From positions 8,309,722-8,373,721 of the forward strand of contig JASFXZ010000032.1 of NCBI GenBank assembly GCA_032209605.1: DNA of 64,000 nt. The letters run 5' to 3'. Under the pieces are notes generated by a model. That model was not told where the DNA came from. It did not search any database and was given only the letters and a program-made list of their open reading frames with translations. Shown here in pieces: positions 48,201 through 60,600 of this stretch (position 1 is the stretch's first letter; each line of letters opens with the position of its first letter). A program made the translations under genes and the position numbers. Origin of the DNA: Mactromeris polynyma (taxonomy: Eukaryota; Mollusca; Bivalvia; Venerida; Mactridae).

Positions 48201-51200
48201 TCTATGTCGTCGATATCTTTCTCCATGGTGGAAATTTTGTCACGATACTTTGCAATGACATCTGGAAGAGAATTTACATGAAGAAAAGTGTACAAAATAC
48301 AAGGAGCGAGTTATTGCTCTATGCAAAATATAGACAATTCTTCAAAAGTTGTTTTTAATATTTTGACTAGAAGTGTCAATAAGATGCCAGTGTCCTCGCT
48401 ATGGCGTTTCCAGATAATTGATTGGAAACAATTTTTTTAGTCAAAAATGGCCACAACACCTCCAACAATAGGTGGATCGTAACATAAAGTGACTTGTCTT
48501 GAACTGTAAAATGTGAAATTGTTAATATCAAATCATGATCTTCAGTGATTTACAATCAAAGACTTCATGTTTTTTCTTTAAAGATAATGATCTGAGTAGA
48601 ATTCTAGTAATGTCAAATGCACAGACATACCTATCTTACATATATGCATGTATGTTGTGACTAGAACAATTGTTTTCACAAGAACCAAAGTTTTACCTTA
48701 TAAGGTAATGTTGGATATATCATGATATATGAGAAGATATACCTTGAGGGACTATTCTTGTCTTTAATGGTGTCTTTGCTTTTTTTACAACTTCTTTCAG
48801 CAATTTCCTTTCCTGTTCTCCAACCAGTGATATGGACCTGTTTATAAGTAAATGTAAAATTAACATGACAAACTTGGGGAGGCAGAATAGGTTGGATGCA
48901 AACATATAGTAGTTTCACATTGTGAAGTAAGTTATAACAACTTGAGATAAACTTAAACTTAAATGGTTGCTTCTCGGAAGCCCTTGGTTCAAGGATTTTG
49001 AAGACTGCGGAAGAATCTCATAAGTTTCAGATAGAAAATTTTGTAATAAATGCCCCTATCCTAGTAAATGTCCCCTTCCTATTCCAAACTAAAGAACTAT
49101 ACATGCACAGCCCATTACCTGCCACTTTTACCAGCTCTTGCCGTTCTACCCACTCTGTGGACGTAATGTTTTACTGTATTCGGCATTGTGAAGTTTATCA
49201 CCTGTAACAAAAGAATAAAAAAACTACAAACCAGTCGAAATATACAAAAAACAAATATTCTCACTTGAAACTTTGTTTTGGATTTGTCTTACCAACTGCC
49301 GACCTTATTGGAACTAAGTATATTTTAAGAACAATATGTTGCGATAAGATATGAAAATTTCAACTAGATTTATAAGTCATCATTTTTGTCGTCATTTACG
49401 TCCCCATCTCATTTATAAAAGATATATTGAGTTATGTCTAACCTGATGGCTAACTATAATTGAGACTGATTATGTAATAAATAAATGATGTATTAAAAGA
49501 TTTTGAAACAGGAAAGTTTTGATGTATGCTAAACATTCAATGCAAGCTTAGTGAAATTGTATACAAAGTATGGGACTAAATAAGCTCTGATAATACAAAT
49601 GTGGTAACTACTCACAGTTTTAACACCTTCTATATCTAGACCACGAGCAGCAAGATCAGTGGCTAACAGAATATCGACCTCATTATCCTTGAACCGTTTC
49701 AGTGTGTCAAGTCTCTGTAAACATAATTATCATAAAAATTATAACAGAATAAACATTCATAACAAATGTTACAATGACATGACTAAAAATTAGTATTTTT
49801 ATAACAGTTACAGCTCAGACCATCAATAAACAAACTGATACAATTAACATGAGTAAAAGCAGCAAAAAATCAGACTTATTCAACATTTCATCCTTTCTAG
49901 AAGAAGCGAATGGGTTTGTAAAATTGCCAAATTCGTATTTTTACGCGATGCAAAACGTCACCTTTTTTATGGTTTTAGAAAACTGTCGGGGGACTTGATA
50001 GAATAATTTTTGCACATGTTATCTATGCTGAAAACGGCATATCTATTTCACCGTTCAGATTTTTCAAACATTTTGTTTTTGAAACAAAATTGCAAAAGCC
50101 AGAAACTTCTTGATTTAACACTGTTAAAGGAGTCATAATAGTTTTATGCCAATCATAAATATGGAGTAAAACAAGACAGAATCTATTTGAATATATTCTT
50201 CACACTGATGATCATACCTGAGCCTGTGACAGGTTACCATGGAGTTCTCCAACGTTGATACCAAACAAACCAAGTATGAGATGCATTCTATGAGCTTGTT
50301 TCTTTGTTTGTATGAACACAATCACATGGTCAGGAAATGTACGACTCAGCAAGGCTGAAAGTATAACACAGTAGCTTGATTCAATAATGTTCAGAAATAA
50401 AAGATAAAATCAAGTTGAAAATTGTGCTGAAAAATAAGCAATGAATGTAAAGGGCTATTCCTGAAAATCTCCTTGGAGGTAGGAATTATTCCTGAAAATC
50501 TCCTTGGAGGTAGGAATGAAAATAAAGGGGACGGGACAACTATCAACAACTAATTTTAATTGGTTGTTGTTCCTAACCCCTATGGAGATTTTCTTGGAAT
50601 AGTCCTAACTTTTGATATTACTGAGAGACTAGTCATGGGATAGCCTCTGTTTCATGAATAGCAAGAGATGTCAATAGTAAGCGAAATACCCTCATCAAAG
50701 TTGTGTGCCCAAACCCATTACTTTAACAGCACAGACCTTGTGAATCACACACTTTCAACATGCCATTCATTTATTAATAAAACCTGATAAAAACAATAAT
50801 ACAGTGAACATTATCAGCAATAATACAGTGAACATTACCAGCAATAATACAGTGAACATTACCAGCAATAATACACTGAACATTACCAGCAATAATACAG
50901 TGAACATTACCAGCAATAATAGCTTCTCTGTCTCCTTCCCTGTTGGCACGGATTCTAATAAACTCCTGTCTCAATCCTAGAGCAGTGTCAGTGTTCTCAT
51001 TGATAAATACTTTCACTGGTTTGTTGAGTGACACAGCTGCCAAGTCTTTCACCTGAAATAACATAGTAACATTTTTCTTACTGCTCTAAGGATTACACTA
51101 TTAGCAGAGAAATCACCAAAAGTAGGGGGGGTATGTGTGTGTGGGGAGGGGGAAGTACTCGCCTTAAACATCATCATTCATACAAGAAGAGTGGCCGGGT

Positions 51201-54200
51201 GTTAATGCTTTAGTTACTGGGTAATTTTACCGGCTCCCAGCTCTTATTGATGGCATTGCTATTGTGGCAGCCAGTAGTCAAGCTCGACCACATTTGACCC
51301 ACATTAAGTCTACTCCATATTCTTCAGTATAAACTTAATTCTTGCAACATACTGTCATCACTCTCAACGACTGAATCCTTTGAGATCCATTTTTCAGAAA
51401 ACTCCAGAACTTGATCTAAAGAAAACTTATGTCATGCCGTACAATATATCATGTAGATTACTTGTATAAAGTTTTATGGAAATTCTCCAAAAACTGTTGA
51501 ATTAGTTCACTCCACAAGTCATTGTTAACCAACTGACTGACCGACCGACAGTATAACATCTTCAAACTTTGTTTGTGAGAGTATATTTGAAAGTGTGATA
51601 TTCACTCAAATAACCATTCTTAATGTTAAGTCCTCTTTTGGCAAGGTGTTGTCTGCCATGATGTGACTGTAGAGTTAATGGTAGGCACACCCAAATTATA
51701 GTCGTATTGAGACATTTTGAACATGGATGTTTCTCCACAAAAGAGAATTAAAGATCTACTTGCCTGCTCAGACATAGTAGCCGAGAACAACATGGTCTGT
51801 CTAGTCCGTGAACACAATCTAATAACTTCCTTCATTTGCTCGGCAAAGTATTCATCTAACATTCTGAAATATATATGTATGATACACAACATACTTAGGT
51901 GAGCACAAGACTAGTGTATACAATATTGCTCTTATTGGAAGCTTTCATGGACATTTTTCATTTTCTAATAAAAAAATAGCTGATAATAACAGCAGATGAG
52001 TAAAATGTTCTCAGTCCGTGAATAAGCTTCATCTTTTTCTGAAAGGCGAACATTTTCCAATAAAAATTCAGTTATTTACAAGAAACGCCCACCTCTTGGG
52101 ACAGGACATACCTGTCAGCTTCATCAAGAACCAAAATCTCCACACTGTTGAGATTAAAACTTGGTGAGTTATGAAGATGATCGATCAATCTACCGGGGGT
52201 TGCTATGACGATATCTGGACCCAAACGTAGAGATGCTTCTTGTTGTCTCAGGTCAAGGCCACCTGAAAAATAACTTATATCATACAGAAAAAAAATTCTG
52301 TTTTCTCAATGGAAAAAAAAATTAGACATCACATACATACACTTTCACCACGTTTGTTTAATTATATAAATCTTAATTAATCCACCAAAAACTTTGTATA
52401 GTGGCTTAGTTTGTGACGCCAAACTTTCTCTGGGAAATACTAGACGTCATGACGAAAATCACTAATACAGGAGTTCTCATGGAAACACTTTCAACATACA
52501 AGGTCAATATAATGAGGGTTTACCACAAACTGTAACAAAGTGTAGGTAAAAAATCAGTCACAATGCTTGTGCACCAAACTCTCTATAAATAAAATGATAA
52601 CACATAAATACAAATCTCATATTTACCAGCTGCTAATGTGATCTCTATATTTGTATAGTTGGCAAGTTGTTTCCCGACAGAGTGAACTTGTACAGCTAGT
52701 TCTCTGGTAGGGACTAATATCAGTACCCTGGTTACTGGCGCTTGTTTAGGTTTATATAACAACCTCTCCAAAATAGGCAACATGAATGCCACCGTCTTTC
52801 CTGAAAACAAATACATTGGGTGTCATTGCTTCTTTAACTTAAGTGAATTACGACAATTTTGCACCAAACCTAAATATAATAAATATTTAATGTATGAAAA
52901 ACTAAATGCAACTGATGAGTGTAGTAACTATTGTTGTTTAATTTAGCAAACTTAGTACAGAAGACAAAGCTGTAACTATATGCTTCTTCTTCAGGAAGTA
53001 TAAACCTGTACATAAATCACCATACAAACCAAAGGTGAGTATTTAACATACATGTCTAACAACAAATAATTATCCGAAATGACGCAACAATTTTATATAA
53101 ATTAAGAGTCATAATGTAAATTTGAATTCCAAACAATTGCCTGTCAAAGTTCAATCAACTGTTTTTTTACAAATTCAATCTTGGCTGATATTCACAACAG
53201 AGGTATCTATGGACAGATGAAGCGGTGAAACTTGGGAGGTGCATTGAGGAATGTACACTTACCTGAACCAGTCACGGCACAAGCACAGATATCTCGACCA
53301 AGTAAACCTAATGGTATAGTGGCAGCCTGGATTGGTGTTGGTTTCTCAAATTTCATTAACTGTAAAGACTGCAATAGAAAATAATTAAGCACTAGCTACA
53401 ATCCAGAATTCACTAAAAATGAGTTTTACCAGGGGCACAAACAAAATTTAATAAATAATTTTAGAACCATGGAGGATCAGTCAAACATTAAAAAATTTGG
53501 TCTTTGTTTTATATTGCAATTCCAGTGTCATGTTAATGGTATATTGTTGTTTGTACCACAGGATTAGAAGAAACCCCCATTTTTATAGTAATCCAGAGTA
53601 TATCAAGTCATTTCACAAAGTCTTGTTTTGTTCAAGTCATTTCACAAAATAATTTGTAATTCACAATTTGAAGATTCAAATAAAAGCCTAAGGATATCTG
53701 TTTCTTTATTTCTATGCAGACAGGCTAGGTTTACTTTCATTCCTCTGCAATCAATAGTATACAGTTTTGTTTACAAGAAATTTATTTTTCATACAAGACT
53801 ATAATTACTATAATTAGGCAATATAGACTATGTATACAGAAAAGTAATAAATCACTTGACAAAAGTATATTTACTAAGACACCCTGGAAAATAAAAGCAG
53901 CACATTACATGACACTGTAGAGACAAAAATGAAGATTTTTAACATACTCGTAGAATAACAAACTATTATTATACCTTCATGAGTGGTCGGGAGACATTTA
54001 TGTCTTGAAATGTCATTCCTTTATCATATGTGTCAACCTTTTCAGAAAATTGCACCTTTGCTCCTTCCTGAAAATATTCATAATGTTTGATTAAAATAAT
54101 ATTTTTCACAGTAACAAGTAACATTCTTTGGTTTTGAACATTTCTCTACTTATGACACCCTATGAAATTATGTTCAATGCGTATCAACTAGATTTAGAAA

Positions 54201-57200
54201 ACAACAACGAAATTGGTCTATATTTCATGGTATCTCCGTAGTTGTCAGTCTATATGTATTTATCCCCAGGTTTCTTTTTCAAATAATGAACGTTGCAACA
54301 ATTTAATTGAAAGTTTTCCCAGCCAAATATATCTATCTAATTTCAGAAGTAATACTGACAGCTAACACAGTAGTGCTGAGGGGGCAGAGTGTCTGACTCT
54401 AGATCCAAATACCAAGAGTTTGAATCCAGCCTAGGGTGAAATTAATATTTTCTCAATCCCTGCATCAAACGTCAGTACTGGTCAGTAAGCCAGGAAGCAG
54501 GTGTCTAGAGTGATCATTATATGTTGAGATCCAGGAAGCAGGTGTCTAGAGTGATCATTATATGTTGAGATCCAGGAAGCAGGTGTCTAGAGTGATCATT
54601 ATATGTTGAGATCCAGGAAGCAGGTGTCTAGAGTGATCATTATATGTTGAGATCCAGGAAGCAGGTGTCTAGAGTGATCATTATATGTTGAGATCCAGGA
54701 AGCAGGTGTCTAGAGTGATCATTATATGTTGAGATCCAGGAAGCAGGTGTCTAGAGTGATCATTATATGTTGAGATCCAGGAAGCAGGTGTCTAGAGTGA
54801 TCATTATATGTTGAGATCCAGGAAGCAGGTGTCTAGAGTGATCATTATAATTATGTTGAAATAACTTGTTTCACAATCAATATAAAGTGAATAATTTTAA
54901 ACTAAGACGATAATCCGAATAATCATAATACAAACCTCTTCATCTGGTTCTTGTCCTTTCTTCTTCTTTCTCTTCTTCTTTTTCTTTTCTCTCACTTTCA
55001 CTGTATCTGTAAAAGTACGTAAATCATGACATAAAGCAGTTATCTCCCCTAGTGTTACATAATGTTAGAATAAAATGATAGTTACACCTAGAAATACAGT
55101 TGTTTTAAATGATTTTTAAATGATTTCATTCTTTCAATTAAGAATAAATTTCTTTTATTTCTCTCCACCTTAAAAAGAGTAACCTAATACATTAAAAAAA
55201 TCAACAGTGAAACAAAGTTCCATCCACCAAATTGGTGAATCACCAAGCCACTTCAACAGACACAGACATTGAAATGTAAGTTATTGATACTCTGAGCAGT
55301 CATTCTATTATACCAAGTCAATGCTACAAAACTGTATCAGTGCCATCTCTAAAATTTTCGGAAAACCAAATACTGTCCTAAAAAATGTTGACCTTAAATC
55401 ACAATTTATCACTAACATGTTCTTCTACAACTATTTAAACCATCAAATCCAATGTCCACAAAATGGGGACTAGACATGAAGATCCGAAAGATACCAATCA
55501 TTATACTTTAATGCATTCATTTTTTGAAATAGCACAAACCTGCAATAAATTCTTCTCCTGAGGATTCAACATCTTCTTCTACTTCATCATCAGGTTTATC
55601 TGCCATCTTAAAATCCATATCATCCATATCATCTTCTGTTTCCATCTACAAAAAACATGTTAGTGATATTTTGGATTCTGCACTATCAAATATAATATGT
55701 TGTATTTCATTACATCTAACGATTAGATGACATCAGATTGCGTGTGAATGAGTGACAATTTCTCAAAACTTTATCAGACAGACTCCTTAAACAAAACACT
55801 ACTTTATGCACTGAGCATTACACAAAAAGGTGACTGGTGATCATTTTTCTTTAAAAAACATGTCAAACAGTTACAGACAATGGGAATTTAAGGGAGACAT
55901 TCTCTTAACATTTTAAGAATAAATTTTAATCATAGTTCATAGACATCTATAGGCTAAAAATACTCAAAAAAGCCTCATCAAATAAATCTGTTTATAACAA
56001 TAAGTGATTTTAGTTCCACATTAATGTTGTTCTCTCTAAATGTATATAATTCATTTAAACATACCATATTGTTTACAAATAAACATGATGAAACATATTG
56101 AAGAATTCTTAAACCATACCTCGTTCTTTCTTTTATGTCTCATAGCAGCAATTTTCTCATCAAGACTGAATAATGGCTGACCTTTTTTAGCAAACTGAAG
56201 GTTGATTGTCTTAAATCCTTTAAATGGGTCATCCTAATAATGCAATAAAACATGATTAGTAAACTAGCTGTTAAAATTAAAAATACAATGAGCATGATTG
56301 ATATACAAGTGTTAAAAAATTAAACAGCAACAAATGTTACTGAATATCAACAATGACTGTCTCAATAATAATGCTTACCATTGTTAATGTTTAGATCAGC
56401 AACACTTTAAAAATGTATAAATAAACTTTAAAAAAAAAATATCAAGAAATAAATGACTTGCCAGTTCAGTAAAATTGAAGCCTGAATTAAAATCACTTAT
56501 ATTTTTCTTTTTCTTCTTTTTTCTTTGCTGTTTTTCCTGAAACACAGTACATGATATTCTTAAAATAGAAGTTAACAATAAGCTCTTGCCAATGACACTT
56601 ACTGAACGTCTCAGTCAGGATGGAATAAACTAATCCAGGCAAACCATGACAGAGTTCTGTCAGGCTGTTATTTATTGTAATCCGACAGTTTTACAAATTC
56701 TTACATTGTTAGTATTACAATGTTTAAGAAAATTTGCTAACATGTGTAGATCATTAGGCTGCATCGATTCAAATACAGTTGAAGAATGCGAAGTTTCAAT
56801 CAAGTGCTTATTTTAATCCAATCACTACAACTTTGAATGCAGTTAGGGTAAAGAAACACTGCAGACACCTACTTGAGGATTTGAAAAAGGTAAGACAGAT
56901 ATATAACTTATAACCCCAGTTATGTTCTAGAACTACTTCAACTTGGATACTCGTTCAAAGTTCGCTGTGCAGAGGATAGTGCAGTGGTTAAAACTTGGAA
57001 CTTGATATAAAAACTGTGCTTACGCAATGCCAGACCAGTATAAAATAGGTAAGCAAAGAAGCAAAAGATATTTAACCTAACTTCCTAACCTTTTATATTA
57101 TGATGAATGAGTTAAGAACAATTTAATAGTAAGATTTTTGCACAAATTTGTTTTAATATGAGAGCTGAACAATTCTAAATATGTTAAGTCGTATTATTAT

Positions 57201-57440
57201 CCATTTCATAAAATCAAGCATGTTGTCCGAATTATCCGATAACTATGCCACTTTATTGCATTCATATACAGTGGGTGATTAACTTAATACCATCCACAAT
57301 AACTATTTGAATTGTCTTTAAGGTGTAAGAATAAATGTATTTACAACATCATCATCACTGTCTGAGCTCTCTGCTGCCACTTTGACGTCATCGTCTTCAG
57401 TAATCGTGCCAACCAGCCCGAGTTTCTTGAGCGCCGCCAT
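45251..57440 (-). CDS. DDX27: ATP-dependent DEAD-box RNA helicase DDX27
   Basis: Complete, 21 coding exons, 741 aa. Exons: 57440-57345, 56536-56462, 56233-56120, 55645-55540, 55006-54936, 54067-53975, 53368-53263, 52800-52627, 52262-52112, 51863-51764, 51052-50911, 50354-50218, 49714-49616, 49201-49119, 48837-48743, 48261-48052, 47741-47656, 47217-47100, 46428-46335, 45801-45736, 45260-45251. All phases agree. Q motif Q199 (PTPIQ), Walker A 216-223 (AVTGSGKT), PTREL 251-255, TPGR 300-303, DEAD 325-328, SAT 356-358, ARGLD 478-482, HRVGRTAR 503-510: active helicase. Acidic and Lys-rich N-terminus; the tail [10 protein letters not shown]...[17 protein letters not shown] is a DDX27 hallmark. DDX27 acts in nucleolar 47S/large-subunit rRNA maturation (yeast Drs1). 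Introns 2 and 10 start with GC. The last exon (only 10 coding nt, GKRKR end) is the least certain. Confidence 0.96.
46648..46830 (+). mobile_element. tRNA-derived SINE in DDX27 intron
   Basis: ccagactacgatccagaagt then gtgagtttgaatcccgct (B box) opens the copy. The body has 'caagtcctggttagtaatcaaggaagcagtcattgagtgtcatta' landmarks and ends cacaatcgatgcgaaataag. It is antisense to DDX27, between exons 18 and 19. Confidence 0.65.
47395..47520 (-). mobile_element. SINE head in DDX27 intron 17
   Basis: On the minus strand: tgtcctggtagagcactctc then ttgctaatctgcatgtttga and ggtttgaatccttgttggcc. A box (TGGTAGAGCACTC) and B box (GGTTTGAATCC) are both recognisable. It is in the same sense as DDX27. 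Confidence 0.6.
50452..50607. mobile_element. Small inverted-repeat element in DDX27 intron
   Basis: The left end ggctattcctgaaaatctcc and the right end (opposite strand) ggactattccaagaaaatct are complementary with one indel. The left arm is itself duplicated (31-bp direct repeat, 50457 and 50488). The centre (caacaactaattttaattgg) is also palindromic. No coding capacity. It lies in intron 11. Confidence 0.5.
50795..50914 (-). repeat. 24-bp array duplicating DDX27 exon 11 splice donor
   Basis: Five tandem 24-bp copies (on plus: aataatacagtgaacattac then cagc) straddle the end of DDX27 exon 11. Each carries, on the minus strand, ATTATTGCTG|GTAATG, the last exon bases plus a 5' splice site. 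Four donors are intact (exon ends at 50911, 50887, 50863 and 50839). The outermost copy has GTAATG changed to ATAATG and is dead. Each skipped donor adds eight codons (GNVHCIIA type) without changing frame or meeting a stop. Confidence 0.9.
51190..51250 (+). repeat. Dispersed repeat, partner of 24300-24372
   Basis: Reverse-complement relative of 24300-24372, sharing gggtaattttaccggctccc and agctcttattgatgg. It is in DDX27 intron 10. Confidence 0.6.
54365..54900 (+). mobile_element. SINE with an internally expanded minisatellite
   Basis: The head is agtgctgagggggcagagtg then tctgactctagatcc, with B box GAGTTTGAATCC. The body has 'tcagtactggtcagtaagccaggaagcag', as in other family members, and the tail is ttcacaatcaatataaagtg. 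Between body and tail its core has been amplified nine times (see 54490-54849), so the copy is some 330 bp longer than its relatives. It is in DDX27 intron 5, antisense. Confidence 0.7.
54490..54849 (+). repeat. 41-bp minisatellite, 9 copies, born inside a SINE
   Basis: Units of ccaggaagcaggtgtctaga then gtgatcattatatgttgagat start at 54490 and every 41 bp to 54818; they are virtually identical. The unit matches single-copy SINE core sequence elsewhere (ccaggaaacagtcatcgaga then gtgattagtataagttg at 20817). Near identity points to recent expansion. Confidence 0.93.
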
Positions 57441-57698
57441 GTTTCAGTATTTCCTTCAAAAATATTAGTTTCGAAGTTTCTACATTTGTAATTCTTGTCT
57501 ATTTTATAGCCTGGGTATATATACTGTATCTAAGAGTCACATAAGCATAATAGTTTTTGTCTAATACATAATAGTTTCACATACTATTTCATATACTATT
57601 TTACGAAAATAGAGTTATCATTTTTATGAGGACAATAACCAAGAAAATCCGAATGTTCATTTGGCGGGAGTTGCATCGTCAGCTTTTTGGAAGAAAAC
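57441..57698. promoter_or_regulatory. Bidirectional DDX27/FEN1 promoter
   Basis: Only 258 bp separate the two divergent start codons, so both promoters and both 5' UTRs must lie here. TTTGGCGGGA at 57660-57669, 29 bp before the FEN1 ATG, matches the E2F consensus and fits S-phase control of FEN1, known in vertebrates. The DDX27 start sits in AAACATGGCGGCG (57445-57433 region, minus), a YY1-type element overlapping the start codon. The rest is AT-rich with 'atactatttcatatactatttta' direct repeats and no TATA box I can assign with confidence. Confidence 0.75.
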
Positions 57699-60600
57699 AT
57701 GGGAATAAAAGGCCTTTCTCAACTACTTGCTGATCATGCGCCGGGATGCATGAAAGAAAACGAGATAAAGAATTATTTTGGTAGGCCAAATTAATTGTCC
57801 TTTGAAAGATCCACCAATATAATACTGGCTTGACACTTATTGCATTTTCCGTGTTGTCACGGACAAAATTCTTCTTGAGCAGACTATCATAGTGGACTCG
57901 CGGCTGACAGTTTTTTAAATTGTCTTCACCGTCTACATTGATGATCGTTGAATGTTTTATATCGTCACTCTTTTATTTCAGTGTTGCGTGCGACAGAACA
58001 CCATGCCATATTGCAGCTGATTTACTGTTCAGGGCAGACAATTTAATGCGGCAGCACGACTTGCTCAAATACACCCAAATATATACCCAAATACTCTTCA
58101 AATATACCAAAATACTGCATTAAGAACCATTATATTGACATAATATTATACCTAATTGCTAACAGATTGTTAATTGAGCAATTTTGCAATACTGATAATT
58201 GAAATAAAAGACAACCATTTATGGAAAAAATATTAATCCCAAATATTTCCTATGCTCTACATTCCTTAGTTGTCCCTAAACATGTTGTTCAAGAATTAAA
58301 CACGCTCATTTATAGTTTTATTTGGGACAAGAAAAAGGAAACAAACGCATACATTGATAGGAGATAAACTAAATGGTTGACTTAGAGTTCGTACATAATA
58401 TCTATTGAAATGAAATGGGTGAAAATGGAATGTTTTGCTTATTTTTTACATGAATTAGGATAGTCTTGAGAACCAAAAACGTATATTTCCACATAAAATG
58501 ACCGTATTTGGGCATATTTTGGTAAATCGTGCCACCCATTTGATGAATCAATGCAATCGGTAGACTGAGATACTTATTCTACTTTGCTGCCTGCATTGGT
58601 AAAGTCCAAGCTGTGGCATGGATTTACACAATTGTTGAACCTGTTCTGTATCCAAACAATGTGCTTACAGATATTGGAACTAGACCTTGAGCAGACTGTT
58701 TTTGTGCTGACTGCCCCCAAATAATCATAATGGTTTCTGGTCAACTCGTACCTTGGTCAACTCGTACCTTAGTCAACTTGTACCTTCATTTTTAAACCGT
58801 TATTATTAAGTTATTCTTTTTAAAATTAAGTTTTTACTGTATGTTCCTGTATTCTTTGAACAATTTTGAACATTAACTTTACTGGTAATGTTTGTCATAA
58901 CCTATTGTGAGGCAGCTAATACAAGTTGGTCAACTTGTACCTTTGGTAAATCAAGTCAGATTCAAGTCATACAAACAATTATTAATAGAGTGTATCTGGT
59001 TAAAAGTAAGCTTTTCCTGTATTGTGTGGCTCAAATATGACCAGTCTAAACATATTACATTTGTAATATATCACAGTAACGTTTATCATTACTTAATAGA
59101 TGGCAGATAGCGCCAGTTTGTCAACTTGTACCTTTGTAATTCAAGTAATTCTGGCAAAATTTTCACAATAACAGATGTCAATCCTTGGTGATATCTGGAT
59201 TTTTTTATAAAATATGCATATATACAGCTTAGAGTAATAAAAAAATTGAGAGGTACGTGTTGACTTGGGTAGGTCCGAGTTGACCAAAGAAAAGGTACGA
59301 CTACGAGTTAACCAAATTCTGTACAATTTAATTAAGGTACGAGTTGACCAGTTACCCAAATAATAATTGTATTTGACAGGTCTCCATGATCATCTGTCAT
59401 GTTTGACACCTAAGTTAAGTTGGAATCTTTGCATTCTTGTCAATCGGATGTTTGTGTTTTTACAGGCCGCAAAGTGGCTGTGGATGCATCTATGTGCATT
59501 TATCAATTCTTGATTGCTGTTAGACAAGATGGGAGCCAACTTACAAACGAAGAGGGAGAAACTACCAGGTAAAAAAGTTACACACTTGTCCCATTCAGAA
59601 TTAAGTAGCGTTATCAAAATTCAATGTAGGAAATGTTCACCAATATTACTAATCAGATAACTGATTATCCATTGGTCCAATATAGAGTCTGGTGTGGGAA
59701 TTTTTCCCCATAAATTGTAGAATCCATCACTTTGTACCTGATTCTGTTGTCATTTTGATTTTTCGTTAGTTAGTAGACTTGAATTTCTTTATCTCCAGTC
59801 ACTTGATGGGTATGTTTTACCGCACTATACGAATGATTGAAAATGGTATCAAACCTGTGTATGTGTTTGATGGAAAGCCACCAGAGATGAAATCTGGAGA
59901 GGTAAAGTTTTTTATCCCTTTCATGAAGAGCTGAGTTGATATTTTGATGCATTGAATAATTTTGTTTCAACTTGCATTTTCAAAAATGAATTCATCATCT
60001 TAAAATATTACAGTGAGTGGATTGTTGGGAAAGGACACACCGTATTAAATTCTTGGAAGATTCTTCTTTCAACAGTACATATTATTAATGTAAAATTATT
60101 CTTCTTGCTGAGCATATATATGTATGAGAAGTTAACATTATGATATTGTAGAATAATGAATATACCTCTTTGTTATACAGTTGGAAAAGAGAAAGGAAAG
60201 ACGTGATGAAGCACAGAAAGAACTGGAAAAAGCTACAGAAGCAGGTTACAAAACTTACAATAAAACGTTGATAATGTGACCACCATTGGTTTGAGATAGT
60301 GGGATCATCAAGTTAAAATATAGAAGAAAAATTGAAAACTGGGCCCAGGATTATATTCTTACATCCAATCTGAAAAATTACTCTTTTATATTCATCCGAT
60401 ATTGAATCTTTTTGCATGTGGAAAATGAAAATGTCAAATGGTTGCTAAATATTCTTTTTTGTCCATTTTCTTTGAGAGTTTAGTGTTGATTTTGAGATAA
60501 AGGAGTAATTGTTGGATTTTAGTGTCACACTCTAAACTCTTGACTTGATAATTACTCTCTGATTTTACATTGAATATATGGTCTTTTTAATGTGGAGATA

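Larger units (their letters stand above)
57783..59465 (+). other. FEN1 intron 1
   Basis: Opens G|GTAGGC and closes ttttacag|GC. It contains a decayed LINE fragment (58200-58700) and a terminal-inverted-repeat element (58732-59356). No nested gene is seen. Confidence 0.75.

Noticed and set aside
48076..48258. Plus-strand frame [16 protein letters not shown]...
   Set aside because: Antisense of DDX27 exon 16 (48052-48261).
51717..51902. Plus-strand frame [15 protein letters not shown]...
   Set aside because: Antisense of DDX27 exon 10 and its flanks.
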